A stretch of DNA of 64,000 nt, taken from assembly GCA_026985075.1 (NCBI GenBank), contig JALSQX010000103.1:35664-99663 (forward strand), in the 5' to 3' direction. Shown one piece after another: positions 46,347 to 55,217 of the stretch. Both the position numbers and the translations under genes were made by a program. The notes below the pieces were generated by a model, which was not told where the DNA came from, did no database searches, and was given only the letters and a program-made list of their open reading frames with translations. The stretch is from Blastocatellia bacterium (GTDB taxonomy: Bacteria; Acidobacteriota; Blastocatellia; HR10; J050). The stretch's first letter is position 1; each line of letters begins with the position of its first letter.

Positions 46347-47327
46347 TTACTGGACAAGATATCCTCTGCGGCGCACGTCCACCCGCACTCCCTTCCTCTT
46401 CACGGTGACGCGCACGCGATGAAATCCGGGCCGCGCGTTTCTCAGCGGATAAAATCCCAGATAGTACTGGTGCCGGAGGTCATCAATGATGGCCTGGAAA
46501 ACGGGCCTCAAGTCCACTGCGGCGTCGGGATCAAGCGCTTCTTTGACCGTCCCTACGCGAAAGAATTTCCCTCCCGTCTCCTTGGCCACTTCGATGAATC
46601 CTTTGGTCGGGCGTCGCGCCTTTAACCTTCCGCCGGAAGGCGAGTACAGCGGAATCCACACGGGATAGACGGCGATGCCCTCCTGTTGAGCCGCCCGCGC
46701 ACACACACGGTAATCGGTCGCACTTGCCGTATCGAGACCATCCGAGATGATGACGACGACCCGTCGAAGGTCAGCATCAGGAAAAGCACTCAACCGTTCG
46801 ATGGCGAAACAGAGAGCATCAAAAATAGCCGTGTTCCCGCCGATGCGCCGTCGTTGCAAAAATGCGCGCAGCGCTTCATCCTTGTCGGCGGTGAAATCGA
46901 GCAATACCTCGGGCCGTTGGTGGAAACTCACGATGCTCACCATCGTGCGATCTCCCAGCACCGAGAGGAGACTGGCCACGGCCGATTGTTGCTCGTGGAG
47001 AATGGCGGCGATACTATGACTGGCATCGAGTAACAGGATCATAGCCAACGGTCGGGAGAGATGCTCGGCCTCGGTCTCTGCGGAGAAGAACGCGATGGGG
47101 CGCCGCTGCCCATCATCGTAGAGGATGAAATCCTTCGCTCTCAGGCCGTCCACGAACTGCCCCCGCCGATCGGTCACGCTCACGGGAACCAATACCAGGT
47201 CGGAGCGCAGTACGACTTGATGGGAGCTGAGGTGTGGGGCCATCGCGATGAGGAAGAGTACTGTGCTTGCCCGGTATCCGCCGCGGACGCCTCTGAGAAA
47301 CCGGTTGACAATCATCGCCATTTTCAT
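46347..47327 (-). CDS. VWFA-related domain protein of acidobacterial type
   Basis: A 326-residue exported protein. The ATG at 47327 is chosen because a signal segment follows (ASTVLFLIAMAPHLSS). The domain begins VPVSVTDRRGQFVDGL, a typical opening of the VWFA-related family abundant in Acidobacteriota. The MIDAS metal site is visible (LLLDASHSI, then a Thr/Asp pair in VVVIISDGLDTAS). It ends YYLGFYPLRNARPGFHRVRV. A TATTAT lies directly before the ATG, so the transcript may be nearly leaderless from the next ATG (47321). It probably mediates extracytoplasmic protein interactions. Confidence 0.85.
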   Translation of the reverse strand: MKMAMIVNRFLRGVRGGYRASTVLFLIAMAPHLSSHQVVLRSDLVLVPVSVTDRRGQFVDGLRAKDFILYDDGQRRPIAFFSAETEAEHLSRPLAMILLLDASHSIAAILHEQQSAVASLLSVLGDRTMVSIVSFHQRPEVLLDFTADKDEALRAFLQRRRIGGNTAIFDALCFAIERLSAFPDADLRRVVVIISDGLDTASATDYRVCARAAQQEGIAVYPVWIPLYSPSGGRLKARRPTKGFIEVAKETGGKFFRVGTVKEALDPDAAVDLRPVFQAIIDDLRHQYYLGFYPLRNARPGFHRVRVTVKRKGVRVDVRRRGYLVQ

Positions 47328-47465
47328 ATAATATCCGATCGATCTACTGAGCAGAAAGGATGATGAGCATCGCGAGCACAATCAGAGCTCTTCTTTCCCA
47401 TCCGGGGAATGACGGTCCGGCTTCTGTATTCTGCTCGATCACCTTCTTCACGGAATTCCGCTTTA

Positions 47466-47483
47466 GCCCGTTTTAAAACGGGC
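47466..47483. promoter_or_regulatory. Perfect 18-bp palindrome upstream of the aromatic biosynthesis gene
   Basis: GCCCGTTTTAAAACGGGC is perfectly self-complementary. It lies about 140 bp before the DAHP synthase fusion gene and 140 bp before the divergent VWFA gene. It lacks a following T tract and there is no gene for it to terminate, so an operator is the more likely reading. Confidence 0.35.
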
Positions 47484-47625
47484 AACGAGACGAACGTTTT
47501 CACGCCGACAACTTCATAGGATGTGATGGCCGAATCGAGGGAGTGATAAATCCTTCGAATCGAGCCGATGACTCTGAACCACTGAACACGCCGTATTGGC
47601 TGATCTCAAGTAAGGAGGTAGTGAG

Positions 47626-49311
47626 ATGGCAACGCAACTGAAACTCGTCACTCGAGAGGCGAAAAAAGAGAAGACGCTCGTTCGCGTGGGCGACACGGTG
47701 ATCGGAGGGGAAAAATTCGTCATCATGGCTGGTCCCTGCGCCGTCGAGAATCGCGACATGCTCCTGGAGATCGCCGACCGATTACATCAGCTCGGCGTCA
47801 CCATCCTCCGGGGCGGTGCCTTCAAACCGCGCACCTCTCCGTACAGCTTCCAGGGGCTTCGGGAAGAAGGATTGAAGATTCTGGCCGAAGCGCGCGAGCG
47901 AACCGGCATGCCCGTCGTCACCGAAGTGCTCTCGGTCGATCACGTGGACCTGGTGGCCGAGTACGCCGATATTCTGCAAATCGGGGCGCGCAACATGCAA
48001 AACTTCGAACTCCTGAAAGCCGTTGGCTCGATCGACAAACCAGTGCTCCTGAAACGGGGCATGGCCGCTACGCTAGAGGAATTCCTGGCGGCGGCGGAAT
48101 ATATTCTGGCTGGCGGCAATGAGCACGTCATTCTCTGCGAACGAGGCATCCGCACCTTCTCTAATCACTCGCGATTCACGTTGGATTTGAGCCTCATTCC
48201 GGTGCTCAGGGACATGACGCATCTGCCCATCATCGTCGATCCCAGTCATGGTACGGGGAATCGTCGCTACGTCAGTCCTATGGCCCTGGCGGGCATCGCC
48301 GCCGGCGCCGACGGTCTCATGGTTGAAGTTCACCCTGATCCGGAGAAAGCCTTGTCCGACGGTCCACAGAGCTTATACTTCAATCAGTTCGAAAAACTCC
48401 TCCGCGATCTGGAGGTCATCTCCCCCGTCGTCGGACGACAACTGGACCTCTCCTACAAAATGCCCTCGGAAGCGACGTGGAAGCGGACGCGCCCCCTCAA
48501 GATTGCTTATCAAGGCGAGCCAGGAGCGTTCAGCGAGCGCGCCGTTTATCAGTATTTCGGCGAGACGGCTCATCCACAATCGGTCGTCTCATTCCGCGAC
48601 GTGTTCCAACAGGTGCAGACTCGCCAGTGCGATTACGGCGTGATTCCCATCGAGAACTCGCTCTCGGGGAGCATTCACGAGAACTACGATCTCTTGCTGG
48701 AGTATGACGTCGCCATCATCGGCGAATTCAAGATGCGCATCGTGCACAACCTGATCGCCCATCCGGGCACGCAATTGGAGGACATCCGCCGCGTCTATGC
48801 CCATCCTCAAGCTGTGGCCCAGTGCCGGCTGTTCCTCTCCCAGCATCCGGAGTGGGAAATCATTCAGGTGTACGATACGGCGGGCAGCGTCAAACACATC
48901 CGGGATCATCAACTGAAAGATGCCGCGGCCATCGCCAGCGCTCAAGCGGCCGAGAAGCTCGGCATGACGATCTTGAAAGAAGGAATCGAGTCCAATCCTC
49001 AGAACTACACGCGATTTCTCGTCATCTCTCCCGAGCACATCATCAACGAAAAAGCCAATAAGACCTCGCTCATTTATAGCACGCCCAACAAACCCGGAGC
49101 GCTCTTCAAAACGTTACAGATGTTCGCCGAGAACAATCTGAACCTCGTCAAGTTGGAATCGCGTCCTCGTTCCGGTCGACCGTGGGAGTATATGTTCTAT
49201 GTGGATGTGGAAGGCAGTCTGTTTGATCCCCCGGTCAAGCGAACGATTGATGCGTTGCGCGGCATGACCGAGTTTCTCAAAGTGCTGGGATCCTATCCCG
49301 CCTCCGCTTGA
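47626..49311 (+). CDS. Fusion of DAHP synthase (AroF/AroA-I beta) and prephenate dehydratase with ACT domain
   Basis: A 561-residue fusion. Residues about 15-275 are a DAHP synthase of the KDO8P-synthase-like class ([38 protein letters not shown]), which starts the shikimate pathway. Residues about 287-465 are prephenate dehydratase ([25 protein letters not shown], the NYTRFLVI motif). Residues about 475-555 are an ACT domain with the phenylalanine-site signatures [10 protein letters not shown] and ESRP. The ferredoxin-like regulatory domain usual at the N-terminus of this DAHP synthase class is absent, so the ACT domain may regulate both activities. The ribosome binding site is AAGGAGGT. The joined steps are the pathway entry and the phenylalanine branch. 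Confidence 0.93.
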   Translation: MATQLKLVTREAKKEKTLVRVGDTVIGGEKFVIMAGPCAVENRDMLLEIADRLHQLGVTILRGGAFKPRTSPYSFQGLREEGLKILAEARERTGMPVVTEVLSVDHVDLVAEYADILQIGARNMQNFELLKAVGSIDKPVLLKRGMAATLEEFLAAAEYILAGGNEHVILCERGIRTFSNHSRFTLDLSLIPVLRDMTHLPIIVDPSHGTGNRRYVSPMALAGIAAGADGLMVEVHPDPEKALSDGPQSLYFNQFEKLLRDLEVISPVVGRQLDLSYKMPSEATWKRTRPLKIAYQGEPGAFSERAVYQYFGETAHPQSVVSFRDVFQQVQTRQCDYGVIPIENSLSGSIHENYDLLLEYDVAIIGEFKMRIVHNLIAHPGTQLEDIRRVYAHPQAVAQCRLFLSQHPEWEIIQVYDTAGSVKHIRDHQLKDAAAIASAQAAEKLGMTILKEGIESNPQNYTRFLVISPEHIINEKANKTSLIYSTPNKPGALFKTLQMFAENNLNLVKLESRPRSGRPWEYMFYVDVEGSLFDPPVKRTIDALRGMTEFLKVLGSYPASA

Positions 49312-49477
49312 ACGCCGGATCCAGCATTCCGGACATCGCGCCACGTCATCGGGAGAATTCGATGACGTGGGCGTTCGATGCCCGGCGAGAGTCCGGCGGC
49401 GAATTTGACACTGCACTCGCCCCTGCACTACCATTATGTCTCAGTGCACAGCCAACTCTGAGGGAGCAGAGAGCGCC

Positions 49478-51154
49478 ATGGTCACCAAAGAGATGAAGTC
49501 ACATCTGGACGTTGAGTTGGAGCGGTGGGAGGAGGAGACGCTCCATCCGGCGCTCCGAAAGAGACCGGAACGAATGCCGGAATTCACCACCGTCTCCCAT
49601 CATCCGGTGAAGCGACTCTACACGCCGCTGGATATCGCCGATATGGACTACGAGCGCGATATCGGATTCCCGGGAGAATATCCGTTCACTCGCGGCGTGT
49701 ATCCAACCATGTATCGTGGTCGTCTTTGGACGATGCGGCAGTTTGCCGGATTCGGGACGGCATTTGACACCAATCGGCGATTCAAATATCTCCTCGAACA
49801 AGGGCAAACCGGTCTCTCGGTCGCTTTTGATCTGCCCACGTTGATGGGCGTCGACTCCGATGACCCGGCGGCGGCCGGCGAAGTGGGTAAGTGCGGTGTG
49901 GCCGTCTCCAGCTTGGAAGACATGGAAGTCTTGTTCGATGGGATTCCTCTGGATCAGGTGACCACCTCCATGACCATCAATGCCCCGGCGTCGGTCATTT
50001 TCGCCATGTACCTGGTGGTGGCCGAAAAACAGGGAGCCGATTGGAAAAAGATCTCCGGCACGATTCAAAACGACATTCTCAAAGAATACATCGCTCAGAA
50101 AGAATGGATTTATCCTCCGCATCCATCGATGCGGCTGGTGGTGGATTCCATCATCTTCTGCGCCAGGGAGGTGCCGCGCTGGCATCCCATCTCCATCTCC
50201 GGCTACCACATTCGCGAAGCCGGCTCGACGGCGCTCCAGGAATTGGCGTTCACCTTGCGAGACGGGATTGAGTATGTGCAAGCCACCGTCGATGCCGGTC
50301 TGGACGTCGATGCCTTCGCCCCTCAACTCTCTTTCTTCTTCAACTCGCACAACGATTTCTTCGAAGAGATCGCTAAGTTCCGAGCGGCGCGACGCGTATG
50401 GGCCAAAGTCATGAGGGAGCGATTCGGCGCTAAAGATCCCCGGTCCTGGATGTGTCGCTTCCACACGCAGACGGCCGGCTGCAGTCTCACGGCGCAGCAA
50501 CCCTATAACAACGTCGTCCGCACGGCCATCCAGGCCCTCGCTGCTGTCTTGGGAGGAACCCAGAGCCTCCACACCAATTCCTTGGATGAGGCGTTGGCGT
50601 TGCCCACCGAGCAAGCCGCTCAACTCGCTCTGCGGACCCAGCAGATCATCGCCTACGAATCCGGCGTGACCAATACTATCGATCCGTTGGCCGGAAGCTA
50701 CTTCGTGGAGGCGCTGACCAATGAAATGGAACAGGGATGCTGGGACTATTTCGAAAAAATCGACGCTATGGGCGGGATGATCGCGGCCATCGAACGAGGA
50801 TTTCCCCAACGGGAGATTCAAGAAGCCTCCTATCGGTATCAGCAAGCTGTCGAGCGCGGTGAGAAGATCATCGTCGGCGTCAACAAATTCGTCGTCGAAG
50901 ACGAAGAGGAGATTCCCATCCTGTATATCGATGATTCGGTCGCCGAGACGCAGAGAGAGCGGCTCAGGCAACTGCGCGCGCGTCGCGATAACGCCAAAGT
51001 GCAACGAACGCTGGCCGCGTTGAAAGAGGCCGCGCGAGGGACGGAAAACACCATGCCTTATATCCTGGAGTGCGTGCGCGCCTATGCCACTCTCGGCGAG
51101 ATCTGCAACGCCTTGAAAGACGTGTTCGGAACATATCAAGAACCGGCTTTCTGA
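49478..51154 (+). CDS. Methylmalonyl-CoA mutase-type acyl-CoA mutase, large (substrate-binding) subunit
   Basis: A 558-residue TIM-barrel subunit of an adenosylcobalamin-dependent acyl-CoA mutase. The CoA and substrate motifs are [38 protein letters not shown] and [26 protein letters not shown]. The ATG at 49478 is preferred over an upstream frame start at 49436. The B12-binding domain is on a separate gene 5 bp downstream, the split arrangement found in many archaea and bacteria. The position equivalent to Tyr89 of the Propionibacterium methylmalonyl enzyme is Phe (RQFAGF), as in isobutyryl-CoA mutases, while PSMR keeps the usual Arg. Methylmalonyl-CoA remains the likeliest substrate. Confidence 0.9.
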   Translation: MVTKEMKSHLDVELERWEEETLHPALRKRPERMPEFTTVSHHPVKRLYTPLDIADMDYERDIGFPGEYPFTRGVYPTMYRGRLWTMRQFAGFGTAFDTNRRFKYLLEQGQTGLSVAFDLPTLMGVDSDDPAAAGEVGKCGVAVSSLEDMEVLFDGIPLDQVTTSMTINAPASVIFAMYLVVAEKQGADWKKISGTIQNDILKEYIAQKEWIYPPHPSMRLVVDSIIFCAREVPRWHPISISGYHIREAGSTALQELAFTLRDGIEYVQATVDAGLDVDAFAPQLSFFFNSHNDFFEEIAKFRAARRVWAKVMRERFGAKDPRSWMCRFHTQTAGCSLTAQQPYNNVVRTAIQALAAVLGGTQSLHTNSLDEALALPTEQAAQLALRTQQIIAYESGVTNTIDPLAGSYFVEALTNEMEQGCWDYFEKIDAMGGMIAAIERGFPQREIQEASYRYQQAVERGEKIIVGVNKFVVEDEEEIPILYIDDSVAETQRERLRQLRARRDNAKVQRTLAALKEAARGTENTMPYILECVRAYATLGEICNALKDVFGTYQEPAF

Positions 51155-51159
51155 AGTCT

Positions 51160-51564
51160 ATGAGCGAACGAAAGATCCGCGTCTTGATCGCCAAACCCGG
51201 ACTCGATGGTCACGACCGGGGCGCCAAAGTCATCGCCCGAGCGCTGCGCGACGCGGGCATGGAAGTCATTTACACCGGATTGCGGCAGACGCCGGAACAA
51301 ATCGTTCAGGCGGCGCTGCAGGAGGACGTCGATTGCATCGGCTTGTCCATTCTCTCTGGAGCCCACATGGTCCTCGTCCCTCAGGTGATGACGTTGCTCC
51401 GCGAGAGAGGCCTGGATCACATCCTCGTCGTCGTCGGTGGCATCATCCCCGATGAAGACGTGCCTAAGCTGAAACAAGTGGGCGTAGCCGAAGTTTTCCC
51501 GCCGGGCACCCTGCTCGAAGATATCACCCGCTTCATTCGCGAGCATGTCCGACAACGCGCCTGA
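51160..51564 (+). CDS. Methylmalonyl-CoA mutase-type small subunit, B12-binding
   Basis: A 134-residue cobalamin-binding subunit starting at ATG 51160, 5 bp after the large subunit. The DxHxxG motif that displaces the cobalamin base is present in [10 protein letters not shown] (about residue 15), followed by the SxL motif (GLSILSGAH) and the GG loop ([12 protein letters not shown]). With the large subunit it would interconvert branched and linear acyl-CoA, for example methylmalonyl- and succinyl-CoA. The next gene overlaps its 3' end by 20 bp. Confidence 0.93.
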   Translation: MSERKIRVLIAKPGLDGHDRGAKVIARALRDAGMEVIYTGLRQTPEQIVQAALQEDVDCIGLSILSGAHMVLVPQVMTLLRERGLDHILVVVGGIIPDEDVPKLKQVGVAEVFPPGTLLEDITRFIREHVRQRA

Positions 51565-52180
51565 ATACCACCATCTCATCCTGGAGACGCACGCTGGCTG
51601 GGCGGTGGTGCGCCTGCATCGTCCTCACGCCCTCAACACGTTGAGCATCGCCACACTGGAGGAATTGACGCGGGCCTTCGACTGGCTCGGGCGACATCCC
51701 GATATACGAGCAGTGATTTTGACCGGGAGCGGCGAGGCGTTCGCTGCTGGGGCGGACATCCGAGAGGTCGCGGCACTCAACGGATTGGCTGCTTTGGCGT
51801 TCGCCGAGCGGGGTCAGCGCCTCTGTCGCCTCATCGAACGCAGTCCGTCGCTGGTCATCGCGGCCATCGACGGATATTGTTTCGGCGGCGGGCTCGATGT
51901 GGCCATGGCGTGTCATCTCCGCTATGCGTCGGCCCGCTCTCTGTTCGCTCATCCGGGAGCGCGGATTGGTATCATGACCGGCTTTGGCGGAACCTGGCGG
52001 CTTCCTCAACTCGTCGGCAAGAGCCGAGCCCTGGAATTATTCCTCACCGGAAAGCGCCTCACCGCTCAACAAGCTCTCGCCTGGGGACTCATCCATCGGG
52101 TCATCGCTCACGGCTCGGTCGTTGAAGCGGCGAAAGAAACGGCGATGAACATCATCACTCGCTCCCCGCTCACTTCATGA
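51545..52180 (+). CDS. Short enoyl-CoA hydratase/isomerase-family protein lacking the C-terminal region
   Basis: A 211-residue crotonase-fold protein; typical members have about 260 residues. The oxyanion-hole motifs are present ([15 protein letters not shown] and [19 protein letters not shown]). The protein ends after ITRSPLTS, where relatives continue with about 45 residues of helices that complete the trimer and cap the active site. Reading through or shifting frame after 52180 does not restore that region. It may still fold, or it may be a decaying copy. It overlaps the mutase small subunit gene by 20 bp, so cotranslation is likely. Confidence 0.8.
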   Translation: MSDNAPEYHHLILETHAGWAVVRLHRPHALNTLSIATLEELTRAFDWLGRHPDIRAVILTGSGEAFAAGADIREVAALNGLAALAFAERGQRLCRLIERSPSLVIAAIDGYCFGGGLDVAMACHLRYASARSLFAHPGARIGIMTGFGGTWRLPQLVGKSRALELFLTGKRLTAQQALAWGLIHRVIAHGSVVEAAKETAMNIITRSPLTS

Positions 52181-52384
52181 TCCTCCCCGATCGCTTCGAG
52201 GGATTCGGAGCGCCGGCAGCGCGGCGATGAACATCGGGAACAAGTCACCTGCTCTGAGAGAGAGCGTCCTTTCAGTCCTCATGTGAGGGGGGACTCCTGT
52301 CCTGGAGCACGCGTCTCAGGCTCTCTCGCGGGGCTCCTTGGTGACCCTTGACGGCGACGCGCATCCCGGCATCATCACCATGGA

Positions 52385-52413
52385 TTGTGTGTCCCCATCG
52401 ATTGTACTATAAT
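52385..52413 (+). promoter_or_regulatory. Candidate sigma-70 promoter of the Qhp-like operon
   Basis: TTGTGT (52385-52390) and a perfect TATAAT (52408-52413) are separated by 17 bp. Transcription would start near 52420, about 28 bases before the ATG of the radical SAM gene. It would serve six closely spaced genes up to 58740. Confidence 0.6.
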
Positions 52414-52447
52414 GCGGCGGCGAGAGTGCGGCGGGCGGGGAAACGCG

Positions 52448-53890
52448 ATGGGAGAACGCCGATCCATGCGATATCGCCTCCATGAGTGTCGACGCTTCCG
52501 AGTCGCCGAGCGCGAAGTCCTCTTCCTCGTGCCGAGTCATTCGATCTTCATCCTCGATGAGCTGGCCGCCGAGATCGTCCGCCTTGTGGAAGAGCGAGAG
52601 GCTCTATCGATCTCCGATATTCTCCGGCATCTCGATGGTCATCGATCATCGGTCGAATCCATGGACACCATACGAGAACTCGTCTCCCTCGGCATCCTGC
52701 AGCCGGTCGCGCCGCCGATCAATCTCCTCCCCCACCCTGTGCCACCGGCGGCGTTGCCCTTGCGGACGCTCGTCCTGAACGTGACCAATACCTGTAATCT
52801 CAGTTGCGGCTACTGCTACGAGTATGGCGAAGACCGATTGAGCCATTCGCCTCCCCGAGCCATGTCATGGGAGGTGGCCAGGCGGGCCGTGGATTTTTTA
52901 TTCGAACATTCGGGACAGAGCGATCGCGTGAGCCTCACTTTCTTCGGCGGCGAGCCACTGCTCAATTTCAAGCTCATTCGACAGACGGTCGACTACGCGG
53001 AGCAACGAGCGACCGAACTGGGAAAGCACATCGATTTCAGCCTCACCACGAACGCCACTCTGCTCACACGTCAGGTTATTGATTTCCTCGCCGAACATCG
53101 CATTGGCGTGACGGTGAGTATCGATGGCCCTCGCGAACTGAATGACCGGCTTCGCGTCTTCCCCAGCGGGCGCGGGAGCTATGACGTCATCGCGCCGAAG
53201 ATCGCCGATCTGCTGCGACGCCATACGACGCGCCCGATCGGCGCCCGCGTGACGCTCACCTCGGCCGTTCGTGAGGTCGAGCGCATCTTCGATTACCTCA
53301 TCGATCTCGGTTTTCACGATGTTGGATTTGCGCCGGTGACTACAGCGGTGGGGCGTGATTATGCGCTCTCAGAAGAGGCCCTGGCCGAGGTGTTACAGCA
53401 ATTCGAAATCCTGACCGAGCGATTCGTCGAAGCGGCATTGCGCGGATCATATCTCGGGTTCTCCAATCTCAGCGATCTCCTCTGGGAACTCCATCATGGC
53501 TTCAGCAAGAGCTATCCCTGCGGCGCCGGCCTCGGTCTGCTCGGCGTCTCGCCCACCGGTGATCTGGCCCTCTGCCATCGATTCATCGAATCCCCTCAAC
53601 ATCGACTGGGAACAGTAGAAACGGGCGTCGACGGGCGGCGGCGGACCGCCTTTCTGCAGGCTGCTCATCTCTCGCGCAAGACCGATTGTCACACCTGCTG
53701 GGTGCGCGGTCTCTGCTCGGGCGGATGCCACCACGAGGCCTACGTTCGCTATGGCGATACGTTCCACCCCAATCTCCATTACTGCGACTGGATTCGCGCC
53801 TGGACGGAGATCGGGCTTCGCGCCTACGTCCGCATCATGGAAGGAAATCCGGCGTTCTTCGACCGGCTGGAAGGGAGGAAAAGCCCATGA
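52448..53890 (+). CDS. qhpD: Radical SAM/SPASM peptide maturase, QhpD-like
   Basis: A 480-residue enzyme. The start is set at ATG 52448, with ATG 52466 as an alternative. The N-terminal 100 residues form a peptide-recognition-like region (FLVPSHSIFILDELAAEIVRL). The radical SAM cluster motif CNLSCGYC follows (about residue 118), then FFGGEPLL and SIDGPRELND. The SPASM part has YPCGAGLGLLGVSPTGDLALCH and CHTCWVRGLCSGGCHHEAY. Known QhpD forms the Cys-to-Asp/Glu thioether bonds in the gamma subunit of quinohemoprotein amine dehydrogenase. Its stop overlaps the start of the precursor peptide gene (ATGA), which strongly supports that substrate. Confidence 0.88.
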   Translation: MGERRSMRYRLHECRRFRVAEREVLFLVPSHSIFILDELAAEIVRLVEEREALSISDILRHLDGHRSSVESMDTIRELVSLGILQPVAPPINLLPHPVPPAALPLRTLVLNVTNTCNLSCGYCYEYGEDRLSHSPPRAMSWEVARRAVDFLFEHSGQSDRVSLTFFGGEPLLNFKLIRQTVDYAEQRATELGKHIDFSLTTNATLLTRQVIDFLAEHRIGVTVSIDGPRELNDRLRVFPSGRGSYDVIAPKIADLLRRHTTRPIGARVTLTSAVREVERIFDYLIDLGFHDVGFAPVTTAVGRDYALSEEALAEVLQQFEILTERFVEAALRGSYLGFSNLSDLLWELHHGFSKSYPCGAGLGLLGVSPTGDLALCHRFIESPQHRLGTVETGVDGRRRTAFLQAAHLSRKTDCHTCWVRGLCSGGCHHEAYVRYGDTFHPNLHYCDWIRAWTEIGLRAYVRIMEGNPAFFDRLEGRKSP

Positions 53891-54207
53891 AACACGTCCA
53901 AGCCCTCAATCGGAAAGCACGAATGACCGAACAGAAGATCGTTGATGGCGATGACGTGGTAGCAATGCAGGAGCAACAACCTCTTCCGCTCAGTTGTACC
54001 ACGGTCTTCGATCCCGGCTGGGAGATCGATGCGCTGGGTGGAATGGGACTGCTCTGCCAGCCCATGGAACGGGATCTCTACGCCTGCTACAACGAATGTT
54101 GGTGGCCGGCACAGCTGCCCGATCAAATGGTCAATTATCCCGATTGGTCGGAAAAGTGCGCCAGTGCCGTGAAGGACTGGCGTCGCCTTGACCTCATCTT
54201 CCCGTAG
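53887..54207 (+). CDS. qhpC: Cysteine tryptophylquinone precursor peptide, QhpC-like (amine dehydrogenase gamma subunit)
   Basis: A 106-residue peptide with a leader of about 30 residues and a Cys/Trp-rich core. Relative to the mature gamma subunits of Paracoccus and Pseudomonas (Cys7-Glu16, Cys27-Asp33, Cys41-Asp49 thioethers and the Cys37-Trp43 quinone), every residue is at the exact spacing: Cys37, Glu46, Cys57, Asp63, Cys67, Cys71, Trp73, Asp79. The FDPGWE, LCQPME and CWWPAQ blocks are also conserved. An extra Cys91 is unusual. GGGAGG lies eight bases before the ATG, which overlaps the qhpD stop. The leader has no signal peptide, consistent with cytosolic maturation followed by ABC export. 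Confidence 0.9.
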   Translation: MKHVQALNRKARMTEQKIVDGDDVVAMQEQQPLPLSCTTVFDPGWEIDALGGMGLLCQPMERDLYACYNECWWPAQLPDQMVNYPDWSEKCASAVKDWRRLDLIFP

Positions 54208-54236
54208 GCATCGATGACCGGGGAGAGCGCCAGCCG

Positions 54237-55217
54237 ATGAAGAAATGTGCCGCCGATGAACGGTGGCGAACGAAACGTGATACATCGCCGATGATCGAGT
54301 GGGCCATTCACATGAGAGATTCCCGAGCCGTGAGGACGTGCGATGGCCGCCTTCCTGCTCTATCGCCGAACAGCAACGGGATGGCCGACGTTCATCGACT
54401 CGCCCTCCGACTCATCGACGAATACTTCGGCACCTTGACCATCTCGCGCGTCTATTTTGGCAACGAATTCTGTCAACATCTGATTCCCTCGCTGGCCTCG
54501 GTGAAGGAAGCGTATGGTGCCGCCCAAGACCGGGGATGGAGATTCTCACTACTCACTCCCTACGTGACGGATGAGGGCCTGGACAAGCTGAGGCCTCTAT
54601 TCGCATTCTTGGAAACCCAGGGTGAGCCGGTGGAAGTCGTCTTCAATGATTGGGGCGTACTCCAGCAGCTCTCGTCATTTCCCCACCTCAAACCGGTACA
54701 TGGGCGGTTGCTCGACAAGAGGTTGCGCGACCCGAGGATCACGGGCCTCTATAAGAGCGCGCCCATCCCCATCCGTACGGCCGTCCAACGATCCAACGTC
54801 ACCACGTCTCCGTATCTCGCTCTGCTCCGCCGCCACGGTGTCGAGCTGGTGGAACTCGACAACGTGATGCAGGGGCTGGACATCGACTTCCGCAACACGC
54901 CCGTCGGGGTGGCCCTCTACGTCCCCTATGGATTCGTCGCCACGGGCCGCGTGTGCATGATCGCGTCCTTACACCAACCTCAACGAGAGCGATTCCGACC
55001 GGAGACCAAATGCCATCACGAATGCCAGCAATACGTCACCGTGTACACCTATGCGCGCCCCCCATGGGGAAATGAAGAACAACGCTTCCTGCTGAAAGGG
55101 AACACACATTTTTACGCCCACACCGAAGAGATGCTGCGGTTCGTCTTTTCTCGATGCGAGCATCTGGGCATCCGTCGCTTCATCTATCAGCCGGGATTAC
55201 CAATGTGGCTATCATGA
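54237..55217 (+). CDS. U32-family iron-sulfur protein, UbiV-like
   Basis: A 326-residue protein from ATG 54237; a later start at ATG 54381 is possible. It carries the four-cysteine pattern of UbiV: Cys79 in YFGNEFC, then Cys240, Cys259 and Cys263 (C-x18-C-x3-C, GRVC...KCHHEC). UbiV has one early Cys and C-x12-C-x3-C binding a [4Fe-4S] cluster. Other family features are FNDWGVLQQL and the beta-alpha barrel spacing. UbiU-UbiV hydroxylate ubiquinone precursors without oxygen, and RlhA and TrhP relatives hydroxylate RNA. Here the neighbour is a tryptophylquinone precursor, so protein Trp is the inferred target. The next gene overlaps by 4 bp (ATGA). Confidence 0.8.
   Translation: MKKCAADERWRTKRDTSPMIEWAIHMRDSRAVRTCDGRLPALSPNSNGMADVHRLALRLIDEYFGTLTISRVYFGNEFCQHLIPSLASVKEAYGAAQDRGWRFSLLTPYVTDEGLDKLRPLFAFLETQGEPVEVVFNDWGVLQQLSSFPHLKPVHGRLLDKRLRDPRITGLYKSAPIPIRTAVQRSNVTTSPYLALLRRHGVELVELDNVMQGLDIDFRNTPVGVALYVPYGFVATGRVCMIASLHQPQRERFRPETKCHHECQQYVTVYTYARPPWGNEEQRFLLKGNTHFYAHTEEMLRFVFSRCEHLGIRRFIYQPGLPMWLS

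Noticed and set aside
47466..47483. Rho-independent terminator
   Set aside because: The palindrome has no T tract and lies upstream of both flanking genes, so there is no transcript for it to end.
49499..51139. Long minus-strand open frame of 546 codons opposite the acyl-CoA mutase gene
   Set aside because: It mirrors the real gene's codon bias, shows no recognisable domains and has no ribosome binding site.
51545..52240. Selenocysteine readthrough of the TGA ending the crotonase-family gene, suggested by the selC gene
   Set aside because: The translation after the TGA does not resemble a crotonase C-terminus and no SECIS-like hairpin was recognised after it.
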